Part shown: positions 44,763-56,324 of the stretch, piece after piece
Position numbering within the stretch: position 1 is the first letter of the stretch
How the letters are laid out: each line of letters opens with the position of its first letter
Assembly (NCBI GenBank): GCA_030544215.1
Contig: JARZZO010000016.1
Coordinates: 38,462,001-38,526,000 of the forward strand
Reading direction: 5' to 3'
Source of the DNA: Zantedeschia hybrid cultivar
Lineage: Eukaryota > Streptophyta > Magnoliopsida > Alismatales > Araceae
Length of the DNA stretch: 64,000 nucleotides
Translations under genes and position numbers: made by a program
The notes under the pieces: model-generated
The model's database searches: none
The model's input: only the letters and a program-made list of their open reading frames with translations
Told to the model about the DNA's origin: nothing

Positions 44763-44770
44763 TATAAATA
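44763..44770 (+). promoter_or_regulatory. TATA box of T1 5' LTR
   Basis: TATAAATA within GTCTATAAATACC. It is in the same context in the 3' LTR and in the two solo LTRs. Confidence 0.75.
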
Positions 44771-45520
44771 CCTTACATGTCAATGAGTTAAAAAAAAAAA
44801 AAGGGAGGTTGAGCATTATTGATCGAAGCGATAGCGAATTGAAGACCGAAGCAACGACGTCGGAACGCCGAAGCACTGTCATTTCCAGAAGTCGGCGTCC
44901 TTTCAAGATCCATTCAGAATTCAACCATTGGGCATAAGTGTTTCATTTTTTTATTTTCATTCTACATCTTCATTAATCTCATTCTTCATAATCACTTCAT
45001 GCAAAACACACCACAGCATCATCTTTCAAAACCTATTTGATTTAAGGGGTTTCAAAACCATTTAAACAAGTAAGTTTGCTGTTCAATTTTATGCTTAAAA
45101 TCATGATTAGTTTAGATATTGCTTCTACTTAAAATTATCATCATTGTTTCTTCGTTTATTTTCTTCTCTGTTTCTGCTGCACTCAACAACAACAAGAGAA
45201 TCAAAAGGGGAAATCAAGCACAAAGCCAGAAGGACTTCTGGACGATCCTCAAATCTTCAACCTCAACTTCAACCTTAACAGCAAGAACAAAGAACAAGAA
45301 AGGGCTCTCTTTCTTCAGCCGGCTTAAGGAGGGGAATCAAGGATTCATAATCTTCCGCATTCAAACAGGTAGGCGATTAATACTCTCTTTTGAAACTTTT
45401 AAGTCAAAAGTTTCTGGCGATCACTTCACATAGTTACTGTTTTTAATAGGTTATTTTGCACTAAACAACATAGGATTTTTCATGTTAATCACACTAGCAT
45501 TCTAAGCACCTACAACTTTT

Positions 45521-45538
45521 TGGCGATCACGGTGGGAC
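45521..45538 (+). other. primer binding site of T1
   Basis: TGGCGATCACGGTGGGAC lies seven bases after the LTR end. A TGGCGA start fits the complement of a tRNA 3' end (UCGCCA). Ogre-type elements are known to use tRNA-Arg; whether that holds here needs a tRNA comparison. Confidence 0.65.
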
Positions 45539-46543
45539 TTGGTCTCGCCATCTTTTAGTTGTTTTTATTCTTGCTATCATCAATCGGGCACCCACGGTGC
45601 ACCATTTGTGTCTCTCGACACGTCCTCACCAATTGGTGAGTGTTTTAGTTTAGTTAATTTCCCTCGTGCACCACGTGCACACCCCTGTGGCAAGATTTTG
45701 CCCTCCCCGTTGATTTGATAAAAAAGCTGTTTTTGTGATAAAAATGATGTGTGATTGATTGATTTTCTAGTTGTTTAGTTAGTAAATCATCCTGTTAAAA
45801 TCTGCAACAAAAAAAAACTGCATGAACTGATTATTTGCTGCTTTTAATCTGTTTGAGGAGGAATCGACCCAGAAATTCCTCCTGGAAATTTGTTTCTGTG
45901 AATTGAAAGATGTCCAGGAACAACGACGCGTTTCAAACCGCGTCGCTACACCTCGACGCCTTTCAGTCTCCATATCTTCTCTGCTATCTGCATCTGGTTC
46001 TGCGAAAAAATTAATTTCTGTTTTGAATAGCGTCGACTACCATCGACGCGATTCAGACAGTTTCTTAGTTATTTTTCAGTTCTCAGATTTTTGTGGTTTG
46101 AGTGCTACCTACCCATTACTATTAAGCATTAGAGGCCATCCAGGCCGCAGGACATACACATTGAGGCGAATACCCTCCTTTTCTTAGGAACGCACTACTT
46201 GACGTCAGCAACTCTCTCTGATTGGGTTGGTCCCTTCATCAGACTAGAGAAGTTGACGTTAAGGCCTCCATAAGTCCCCAAAATCAAGGTATTCCTCCTT
46301 GATCATCGGGCTGGTTGTACCAATTGAAGTCCCGGCTAGATTCCGAAAGCGTTGTGAGAGAAAGCCCTAGAGAATAACGACGGAAATTGAACTGAAACTA
46401 GGATCCTTTCCCTTAGCGAATTTGTGGTTTATTCCAATTCAAATAACTCAACAAGGAATCTCAAAATCACGTTAAGCATCCACTTGATTGATTAATCTCT
46501 GTGCAACTTGTTTGTTAAATCTTTGAAAAAGAGAATCTAACAT
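45539..46543 (+). other. T1 5' leader
   Basis: About 1 kb without coding capacity, with a GTGCACCACGTGCAC palindrome at about 45665-45680 and three dyads at 45904-46057. No upstream ORF of the kind seen in classical Ogre (ORF1) is recognisable. Confidence 0.6.
45904..46057 (+). promoter_or_regulatory. three dyads in T1 leader
   Basis: Left arms at 45909 (GATGTC), 45939 (CGCGTC) and 46029 (AGCGTC), each followed by 10 nt and GACGCG, GACGCC or GACGCG. The first and second dyads share the sequence TTTCAAA between them. GATGTC looks like a CpG-decayed GACGTC. Confidence 0.7.
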
Positions 46544-49500
46544 CATGCTGCTGCGATCAGGCAGGGACTTGAGTGTGGCTCCAGACGCCATGGTACGAGG
46601 GAGATGCTAATGCCCCTCGGGATTCTAATTACAACTACGAGAGCGGGAGAGATGCTGATGCCTCCCGTAATTCTGCCCCCATTCCATATCGACATGAGGG
46701 GAACGTCCGGACCCCTCTCTTTCATCCCCATGATCGATATCCTGATCCTCCCCCGCATGAATATGTGATTCCTAATCCCGATCTCGAGGGGGACATGAAT
46801 CAGAACGATCCCTCATCCTCTGATCCTGTGGATCTCGTCAACGCTTTGGGAGTTCTTGCCTCCCGACTGGACCCTCAGCAGTTCGAGGCGATCCAGTCTA
46901 TTCTGAAGGGGAAGGCACCTATGCAGCCTGCTGAGCCGAACCCTGTGGCTCCCCCTGTTGTTACTCAACAACCTCCTCTTCAACCTCCTTACATCCATCA
47001 GGCCATGGAAGGCCTTCATATCACTTCTCGGCCAGCTGGGCCGCAGCTTTCGTCCTCTAGGCAACCGGCTAGACCGCAAACGCCTGTCTATCAAAATGCC
47101 CTCGGGCATGGCGGAATCTCTGCCGGACCTCCTCTTTATTTTCCCCCCTGTCCAACGTACTCTAGGCAGCAGGCCTATCAAGTACCTCCACCTCCTCCTC
47201 TTCCCCAGGCAGATCTGACCACGCAAGCGTTGCTGGCCAAGATGTAACGCATGGATGAGCAGTTTAGCAGCCTCCAGAAGATGATGGGGGTTAAAGCCGT
47301 GCCAGAGATCAATTTGCCGAGCCTGCCGGTATTTCACCTACCACCCTCTGAGATGCCAGTGTACCGAAAGTACAACGGTACTGGTAACCCCTTCACACAT
47401 CTGAAGGAGTTTATGTACGAATCGTCTTTCTGGCAGAACGACAAGAGGTCGTTGGCCTTTCTGTTCAGGAGATCTCTAGAGGGACCAGCCCTCGAGTGGT
47501 TCTTTTCTTTAGAACCCTCCGAAGTAGAGGATTACGGTATCGTTTTCACGCAAATTTATCCAACGATACCAGGACAGAGTTGCACCCTCCTTGTCCATCA
47601 CTGACCTCATTGCCGAAAAGATGAAACCTGATGAAGAGTTTGTCAGTTTTGCTGACAGGTGGCGGGCCCTGGCCGAAAAGGTGAAGGATCACTTGTCCGA
47701 GTCCAAGCAAGTGAAGATGTTAATTTCTAACGCCACGCCCCAATTCAAGCTAGTCCTCTCCTTGAACAACCTGACCAACATGGCAGAGCTCTATGAAAGA
47801 GCACGGTACTGCCAAAATGCCTTAAAGGACGCTACGTTCTCTAGCGTTTTTGATCCTCACAGACCTAGCAGGCCTCCACCTCGGAAGCCTGCAGTGCCGA
47901 ACTCTCCTAGCACAAGTCCGACTACTGAGGGCACGCTCTCTCACGAGCAAGTTAGTACCATGAATAATAATTCGCCCCAGTTCGTGAGGAACCAGCAGCA
48001 GTACCAGAGGCCACCACAGCCAAGCCAGCAGGGGTACAGGCAGCAGCAGAACCCCCATTATCAGCAACAATATCAACGGCCCCAGCAGCCGAACCAGAAC
48101 CAGAACCAGCAACAGCTACAGCAGCCGCCGCAACGGCAACAGCAATACCAGCAGCCCCAACAACAGCAATATCAGCAACAGCAATATCAACCGCGTGCAC
48201 CGCCGGCGTACCATAATGTCCCTCCTCCTGCTGATTATAACCAGCAAAGAAGACCTCCAGGCCCTAAAAGGGCAGAATACCCGGCCCTCCCAGAATCCTT
48301 GGCAGATATCTTCAGCGCTCTAATGGCAGCTAATGCCTTACTTTTGCCAAGGAAAAAGGCCGTCTGGCCTCAAAATGTCGACACGTCTAGGTATTGCTAC
48401 TTCCATAGGCAACCTGGGCATACCATCGACACATGCTTCCAGTTCAAAGATTATATTCATGATCTCAACGAGCAGGGCGGCATAGACTGGGAGGAGATGA
48501 AAAAGTATATATCAACCCTGAAGGCGAGAAGACCACAGCAGCAGCAAGCAAGACCGCCAGTACAAGCAGCACCACCACCCAATATGGGCATAGTGCAGAA
48601 TCCACTCCTGGAGCATCAGAACCAAAACCAAGTTGCTCCCATTCTGACGAACAGCCAGTCTGAGGCTGGTCGTGGGCAACAGTGGAAAATAGAGGACTCT
48701 TCCTCTCTCTATTCGACGGGTCATATTCCAAGTACCGCAGAACGACCGCCACGCCGTACCCTCCACATACCTAGGCCACAACCCATTACCATCACCCCTC
48801 TACCGACACCCACATATCACTCGCCCACACCCAATAACCCATTACCACCACCCACCTTCCTTAAGCCCATCACGCCACGCACCACTACACCGCTACCATA
48901 TAATCCACCGCAAACCAATCACGCGCCCCTTCTACCATCTAGGCCATTACTCCGCATACCATTCCCTACTTCACCCGCTACCACTACCACCTACCCAGAT
49001 ACGCCCTTACCATCCAGACCGCTATTACGCGTGCCATTCCCCACCTCACCAACCACTTACCCATCCACCATCCAACCATCTAGGCCTTTAATCCGCACTG
49101 CGCCATCACCACCTAGCCCTACGCCACCACCTACATACCAGCCCTCTACATTATCCGCACCATCCAACCCTGCGGTACTTAAGGTGTCACCCGGATCCTC
49201 CACGATCGAGGAACATGCACTCCGAAGCGGAAGGATTTTCAACAAAGTCTTTCCTCAGTCCACAGTTGGAGACGGCCCATCACAGCCGACTGAGGAAGCC
49301 CATAATGAAGAGAGTGCACCAGGCACTCAATATGACTTGTTGAAACATCTGGACAGAACACCGGCACGGATCACTATACTTGAATTGATCAAAAGGTCCA
49401 AGATTCACCAAAAAGCCTTAATGGAATATCTACAGAAGGTGATGGTCAACGAGGACGTGCCGGTAGAAAAAATTGCAGCACTACTAGTTCCTGAGGGGGA

Positions 49501-51217
49501 TCAGCCCTCCATTACATTCCACACATCGGAACTAGCACCGCCAGCAGCCAGAAGCATGGCTCTGAGCATCACGGTCAACATCTGCAAGAAGGCCGTGGAT
49601 GCATGCCTGGTTGACACAGGGGCCTCGATCAATGTTCTACCTCCGAAGACCCTGGAGCTGTGCGGTGTGCCCAAAGAAAAATGGCTGCCTAGCCCCATCT
49701 CTGTGACAGCATATGACAATTCTACCCGTTCCCCTCTGGGAATGGTTTATTTAAAGGTGGAGCTGGGCCCTGTAAGTCATGCAGAGGTCGAATTTCACAT
49801 CCTAGAAATCGACCCTTCTATAAATGCCATTTTGGGTCGTCCTTATATTAAAACTCTTGAGGCGATTCCCTCTACGAATCACCAATGCCTCAAATTCCCT
49901 TTCAAAGTACGAATTATTAAAGTCACGAGCATGCCGATCCTTGCTGCTGCTCATACCTTGAATATTAAATCTGCTGCTTTACCTGGCCGACAACCTTTTC
50001 TGTCGGTATTACAGGTCTACCGTCCCGTGGCTGATCCTCTAAAAGCCGCCACTATTTCTCCATACCCGTTAGATGCCATAAAAAGGGGGAAGTGCATGAG
50101 TACCCCGGGATGGAGAATTGTGATGAGGAACGGCTACGAGCCTGGGAAAGGTCTGGGCACACAGTTGCAAGGCAGGACCACTCCTGTTAAAGATCATCGA
50201 GCAGCACTTGGAAGTGGTCTGGGCTATAGGCCAAGAAGACTGAAGCAAGATCTGGCTCAGCAAGCAGAGATTGAAGAAGGTCGAAAAATCTTGGAGACAA
50301 TGTCTACACCACCCAAAGAAGGCCGAGATCCCCTAACATGGACCCTGTATACACACTTTGTGAAAGGGCCCATACTTAGTCATGACAACACGGTGGTCAT
50401 TACTTCGTGTTTTGACTTCCATGACATATATGGGAGGGACTTGGCCAAGCATTGCTCAGAACTACTTACGTACCAATCCTTGGAGGCTCTGCGGCCTATG
50501 AAAAGGAGAAAATTCCATGATCCTGAATGCGAATGGTACAGGTGGTTCGATCTGAGGGACCTTTATATAGCACTGAATAGGTTGTTACTGGATCCTGCAG
50601 AATCCAAATGGCCGCCGCAGATTGATGAACTGATTGAAGGTCCTGGTGCCATCTTTGATAAGCGGATACTGCTGTCGGAAGAAACCGATGAAGGGGAGCC
50701 AGATGACCCCTATAAAGCTGGTTATACTACAGATCTGCTCTGGAGGGGGACATATCCTTCACATGTCTTCATGCTCCATACTTTATTCCGTACACTGCTC
50801 CTGACCCCGACTTGGTCGCGGGTCATAACTGAAGATATTCCACGGGCTCCGCCCATTATGATCACTCTGTCCCCTCGGGACCTTATCCCATCATCACCTC
50901 TCGATCTAGAGAGGATGTATGATCTGATCTGGGACATATTACTATATGATCCCCCTAATCCTCTGGCCTTGGTGCCACTTCCTCCATCCGATTCCCCTTC
51001 TATTTGTATCCATTCTTGCTTTATGTTTAATTCTTTCATTGTCCAAAAAAAAAAACGCCAATTTGCCAACAAATTCTTCCCAGATCCTCATCGAGGAAAC
51101 ATCTTACTTGTCCGATCACACCCCATTGCGCGGGTCCTTCGGTCAAGATTCTCTCTTAGATCTACTCTGCCCCTCCCCTCGGGAGGATTCTCTTGTATTT
51201 CCACTTGTATCCCATGA
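46544..51217 (+). pseudogene. T1 gag-protease region with G-patch-like domain, broken
   Basis: Starts MLLRSGRD, a usual Tat gag opening. Gag body: GNPFTHLKEFMYESSFWQND and LEGPALEWFFSLEPSEVED (47380-47530), FVSFADRWRALAEKVK (about 47640), a Q/P-rich part, and a zinc knuckle-like YCYFHRQPGHTIDTC near 48390. A proline-rich linker leads to an aspartic protease with DTGASINVLPPKTL (DTG at 49613), ending in AILGRPYI, then a G-patch-like GYEPGKGLGTQLQG...GLGY near 50130. About 300 further codons are unassigned. Breaks: frame change at 46570-46600, TAA at 47245, frame change near 47560, and a further frame change at the A-run 51045-51055 before RT. The active-site DTG is intact. Confidence 0.9.
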
Positions 51218-53246
51218 TTTCCATCCTGCTTCATCTTCATTAGGTTATAATAGGAAGTTTAGTGAAGTTAGGCAATCTAGTTTTAGTCAGGTTAGGAAGT
51301 CTAGAAAGCCTAAGGGTAGGCAAATTCCAGATAGATACCTCCAGGACTTAGCTGATAAATACTTTTCTTGTTCTTTAATCCCTCAGTTTTTAGAAAATCC
51401 AATTCAGATGCCAGAAGACTGTATGAATGATGAGTCAGTCAATGATGGGTACGGGGTATATGAGTTAGTGCATGAAAAGGACCCCATTGTTGAAGATGAG
51501 GAAGATGACGAGGACGCAGCTGAGGCATATGCCAGTGGAGTGAAGAGATTCGATGAACCCTCAGCTGCCGTAGAAGAGCCCACCAAGGAAATCAATTTAG
51601 GGACTGAAGACGAACCTAAGGTTGTCCTCGTCAGCAAAAATCTTTGTACAGAGGATGAGAAGGCAATGGTACAAGTACTTAAGGACTATAAGGACACTTT
51701 CGCCTGGAGTTATGAAGATATGCCAGGGTTAGACTCGTCCCTAGTTGAACATAGATTGACATTAAAGGATGGAGTTAGCCCTGTCAAGCAGAAATTAAGG
51801 CGATTCCACCCACAAATGGCTCTAAAGATGAAGGAAGAAGTCGATAAATTGCATAAAGCCAAATTTATTAAAGTTGTCCTTTATCCACAATGGGTGGCCA
51901 ACATAGTCCCGGTTATGAAGAAGGACGGGAAGGTCAGAATTTGCATTGACTTCCGTGATTTGAACCGGGCGTGTCCTAAAGATGATTTTCCATTGCCTCA
52001 CATTGATGTACTCATCGATAATACCGCTGGCTATGAAACTCTATCGTTTATGGACGGATTTTCAGGATACAATCAGATTAAGCTGGCAGAAGAAGATCAA
52101 GAAAAGACTTCATTCACTACACCTTGGGGAACATATTGCTATGTCGTCATGCCATTTGGATTAAAGAATGCTGGAGCCACTTATCAGAGGGCCATGATGG
52201 CAATATTTCATGACATGATGCATATAGATCTGGAAGTGTATGTGGATGATTTATTGGTTAAATCGAAGACAAAGGCTGAGCACGCCAAAGTTTTGGCAAG
52301 GGTATTAGAGAGATCGAGAGAATATCAGTTAAAGATGAACCCCAAGAAATGTGTATTCGGAGTATCTTCAGGAAAATTGCTTGGATTTATCGTCAGCAAA
52401 CGGGAAATTGAGATCGATCCCAATAAGGCGAAGGCTATTAGAGAAATGCCACCTCCCAAAAACTTGAAAGAGTTGAGAGGATTAATCGGGAGGTTACAAT
52501 TTATTCGCCGCTTTGTCTCCCAGCACTCACAAGGGTGTAAGCCGTTTTACGAGCTTACCAAGTCAGGAGTCAAATTTGATTGGGACGATAAGTGTCAGGA
52601 GGCATTCGATGGATTAAAGAACTATTTAGCAAGTCCTCCTGTTTTGAGACCACCATCTCCAGGCAAACCATTGATACTTTACATTTCAGTCCTGGATGAT
52701 GCAGTGGGGGCTGTTCTAGCACAAGAAGATGAAGAAGGAAAAGAGAGGGCAGTCTATTATCTCTCTAAACTTCTCAACCCCGCTGAACAAAGATATACGG
52801 CGATGGAGAAAACATGTGCAGCATTAGTCTGGGTTGTGCAGAAATTAAAGCATTATTTTCTGGCCCATGAAGTTCATCTCATCGCTAGGATGAATCCGAT
52901 CAAATTCCTTTTGGAGAAATATGTTCTTACTGATAGGTTAGCGCGATGGCAAAGCTTTCTATCTCAATTCGATATCATTTATATTCAGCAGAAAGCGATC
53001 AAGGGCTATGCCATAGCAGAACATCTCGCTCATCATCCCCTTCCTCGATTTGATCCAGTACGATCAGAGTTTCCGGATGAGGAACTGATGTCCGTAAATC
53101 AAATCAGAGATGATATGTGGACTCTGCATTTTGACGGAGCTCTGAATTCTCATGGAAAGGGGATCGGTATCGTTCTGTTATCACCTGAAGGTGTCACCAT
53201 TCCACACAAGCCTTTCAGCTTGATTTTCCAGTCACCAACAATATAG
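51056..53246 (+). pseudogene. T1 reverse transcriptase and RNase H
   Basis: Copies the element's RNA into DNA. In a frame different from gag-pro: a linker with acidic stretch EDEEDDEDAAEAYASG, then RT with PVKQKLRRFHPQMALKMKEE, VPVMKKDGKVRICIDFRDLN, LSFMDGFSGYNQIKL, MPFGLKNAGATYQRAM and catalytic YVDDLLVKSK (YVDD at 52239-52250). The thumb/connection motif LKELRGLIGRLQFIRRFVSQ follows, then RNase H with YISVLDDAVGAVLAQ, AVYYLSKLLNPAEQRYTAME and LARWQSFLSQFDIIY. The frame is open from about 50946 to 53246, where a frameshift near 53215 cuts into the second RNase H. All RT catalytic residues are present. Confidence 0.93.
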
Positions 53247-53490
53247 CTGAATACGAGGCACTTCTTGCTGGCCTCGAGGCTGCTCATTTTCATGGTGCCA
53301 CTAAACTCAAGATTGTGGGTGATAATAGCCAACTGATTCTTCGCCAAGTGCTAACTAAGTATTGAACTCTTGACCCCAAGCTCAAGCCTTATCAAGAACT
53401 TACTTCTGCTTACTCAAAGCTTTTCACGAAATTGATCTTTGTCCATGTCCCTAGGAATCAGAACATCTTAGCTGACGCTCTAGCTTCATT
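53100..53490 (+). pseudogene. T1 archaeal-type RNase H (aRNH)
   Basis: A second RNase H domain, the mark of Tat/Ogre elements. Residues in order: FDGALNSHGKGIGIVLLSPE, then after a frameshift near 53215 NIAEYEALLAGLEAAHF, IVGDNSQLILRQV, and NILADALASLASSL. The D-E-D-D set is represented (FDGA, AEYEA, GDNS, LADAL). A TGA at 53363-53365, probably from TGG, interrupts it. It joins directly to integrase. Confidence 0.88.
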
Positions 53491-54948
53491 AGCATCTTCT
53501 CTTAATTTTCCAATCAGCAAGCAATCCGAATCAATCATAGTTCATAGGCGTCTTTCACCCGCCGTGAAAGACCCTTCATTTCTTAGAACTAAGGAGAAGT
53601 TGCTGAAGAAAGTTAGAGACGGAGATATCATTGAAAAGAGAGAAATTATGTTAATGGAGCTGTTAGAAGAGATGGATGATGAACAGAAGCCATGGTATTA
53701 TGAAATTGCAAAATATTGTGAAGATCAATCGTATCCTGAGGAAGCTACAACTGAGGAGAAGAGAGCTATCAGGAGAATTGCTCAACGATACACCCTAGTT
53801 GGGGGAGCACTATATAAGAGAGGTTTTGATGGAGTTCTTCTGAGATGTCTAGACAAAGATGAACTTTGGAAGGTTATGGAAGGAGCTCATAGTGGAGTTT
53901 GTGGTGGCCATGTCAATGGACAGATGCTAGCAAAGAAGATCCTTAGACAAGGATTTTATTGGCCAACCATGGAAGAAGATTGTGTAGAATATGTCCGTAG
54001 GTGTGCTAAGTGTCAACTTCACGCCGACAAAATTCATTCTCCTGCATCTTCACTCCATCCTGTTTCCTCCCCATGGCCTTTCTCCATGTGGGCTTTCGAC
54101 ATTATTGGACCCCTTGGTAATCCAGATTCTGGCATCAAGCAAAAATCTTTCATTCTCACGGCAACGGAATACTTCACCAAGTGGGCAGAAGCTGAAGCGT
54201 ACACGGAAGTCAAGGCATCAACCGTCTGCAAGTTCATCATGAAGAACATCATCACCCGATTTGGAATTCCAAGCACCATCGTCACCGACAACGGACCGCA
54301 GTTCGTGTCACAAGAATTAAAGGACCTCTGCAACAGGTACAGAATTGCATTGCATCATTCATCTCCTTATTATCCGCAAGGCAATGGCCAAGCAGAGGCA
54401 ACAAATAAGACTTTGATAAAAATCATCAAGAAGACGTGCAAATCTAACAAATTCACAGACTGGCCAGAAAAATTGGTTGAGGCTCTATGGGCCTACCGAA
54501 CTTCAATCCGCACGCCTACCGGGCAAACTCCTTATTCCTTAACATTTGGAATGGAGGCGGTAGTTCCATATGAGATCCTCATACCGTCATTAAGAGTATA
54601 ATTGAATAAGGAATTTTCTATTGATGAACATCGTTCAGCACTCCTTGCTCAATTGGAACTTTTAGACGAGAAAAGATGGTCAGCTGTTAATCATGCAAAG
54701 GTTTATCAAAATAGACTAGCACGTTTTTATCAAAAGAAAGTCATTGAACGTAAGTTCAAAGTCGGTGAAATGGTCATCAAAAATATTTTTGTAAAACCTG
54801 GTGGTCCGCGTTCTAAGCTCCACAACTGGGAAGGACCTTATGTTGTATCGCACGCTTTTCCTGGTAATGCTTATCGTCTTATTAATGCAGAAGGAGAAGA
54901 ACTAAATCATCCCTGGAATGGTTTACATCTTAAGAAATACTACCCTTA
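53491..54948 (+). pseudogene. T1 integrase
   Basis: Inserts the cDNA into the genome. It has an HHCC zinc finger (EGAHSGVCGGHVNGQ ... RRCAKCQ at 53880-54015), then a catalytic core with D in FDIIGPLG (54096), D in VTDNGPQF (54287) and E in GQAEATN (54395), with exactly 35 residues between the last two, so DD35E is intact. WAYRTSIRTPTGQTPYSLTFG closes the core. A TAA at 54599-54601 separates the C-terminal domain (KFKVGEMVIKN ... NWEGPYVVSHAFPGNAYRLI), which ends at 54948. No chromodomain is seen, as expected for the Tat group. Confidence 0.92.
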
Positions 54949-56324
54949 GGTTAAAAAGTCGATCAGTATGGTATAAAGATCAGTGGAATCAGAAAGTTTA
55001 TAAACTCAAATTTCTTTGTTAGTCTGGATAACTTAACTTCAAATACATTACTACACACACTGACACGTTTGATTCGTGAGTAACAAGAGATGCCAAGTCC
55101 TAAAGAATATCGAAGCTTGACTGAAAGGGTAAAGTACAAATCTTTCATTTTAAAAGCAAAAAATTCTGTTTTATACTCGGCCCATGATGTCGGAACGAGA
55201 CTTAGAATAGACTACCAAGAATACCCGCCATCTTAGTAGGAGGCCGTCATAAAAAAAAGGGGGAGATCCGTCCCAAAGAAAAGAAACGAAAGAAAAAAAA
55301 AAACAAGGCAAAAAGGCAAAATCCAAATGTCAAATCGAAAGGCCATTACATTACAAACGTTACATCAAGGCCATGAAATGAAACGAAAGGGAACGCAAGG
55401 TCGATAAATACCCCGGAAAGAAAATGACCGAACCCCAACGGATTACAAACGTTACATCAAGGCTATGAAATGAAACGAAAGGGAACGCAAGGTCGATAAA
55501 TACCCCGGAAAGAAAATGACCGAACCCCAACGGATATTAGGGTAGGAAAGGAACATCTTTTTAAGTCTCCGGAACCTTCTCATGGGCTTTTTGAACTTAT
55601 TCTTCTTTTCCTGCTAAAGAGGTGTACTCCAAACTTAAGGAATGGCTTAGATTGACTAAGGGTCAAATCATCAAATGGGATCACGAATGGAAACACAAAT
55701 TCAAACACGATGGGTTTTAAGTTAAGTTGTTAAAGAACAATTTGGGAATTAAGTTAATAAATGAATATGATCTTTTGATCTAAGTACCATGCTGATCTTT
55801 TAGTCAAAAATTCAAAAAAAATTACATATGTCAAAAATCCAAAAATAAAAATACATATGTCAAAAATCCAAAAAAAATACATATGTCAAAATTCAAAAAA
55901 AATATACATGTCCAAAATTCAAAAAAGCATATATTTCAAAACCCAAACAAAAATGAATATTTCAAAACAACAAAAAAATATTTCAATTAGCATTTGCTTG
56001 TTGCATTTAGTATGTTTCATTCTTTTTATTTTCAGTAAGCATCTGTTTGCTTGTATGTTGCATTTTGCTTAAATTTGATTATTCTCATTACCTTTGTTAA
56101 CAAAGGCTATGCCCCTTGACCATTTATTGAAGGAAAAGATTGATTGACCATTTATTTGGTCAGGCAAGGGGCTAAGCCTAAATAGATACTTAACCTGTTT
56201 GTTAAGTGATGTACAGGATACAAGACGAGCACAAGAACACAAGACTGGAGCTCAAAAGTTTCATGTATATCATCAAAAGGTATTTTTTTACATGATACAT
56301 GAAAGAAAGAAGATACATAAGCCC
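54949..56324. other. T1 spacer after integrase
   Basis: Non-coding and A-rich. It contains a 92-bp direct repeat (55350-55533) and a run of short ATACATATGTCAAAAATCC-type repeats (55820-55960). No gene is seen on either strand. Confidence 0.6.
55350..55533. repeat. 92-bp tandem duplication
   Basis: Copy 1 is 55350-55441, copy 2 is 55442-55533, from ATTACAAACGTTACATC to CCGAACCCCAACGG. I see one difference (GGCC versus GGCT), so the duplication is recent. Confidence 0.93.

Larger units (their letters stand above)
44180..45514 (+). repeat. T1 5' LTR
   Basis: Starts TGTAGACACGCTAATTTTG, ends TCTAAGCACCTACA; 1335 bp. U3 holds four dyads (44374-44658), TATA at 44763-44770, and a transcribed part with ACTTCTGGACGATCC and GGCTCTCTTTCTTCAGCC blocks shared with the solo LTRs. 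The same length as the 3' LTR confirms the borders. Confidence 0.96.
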
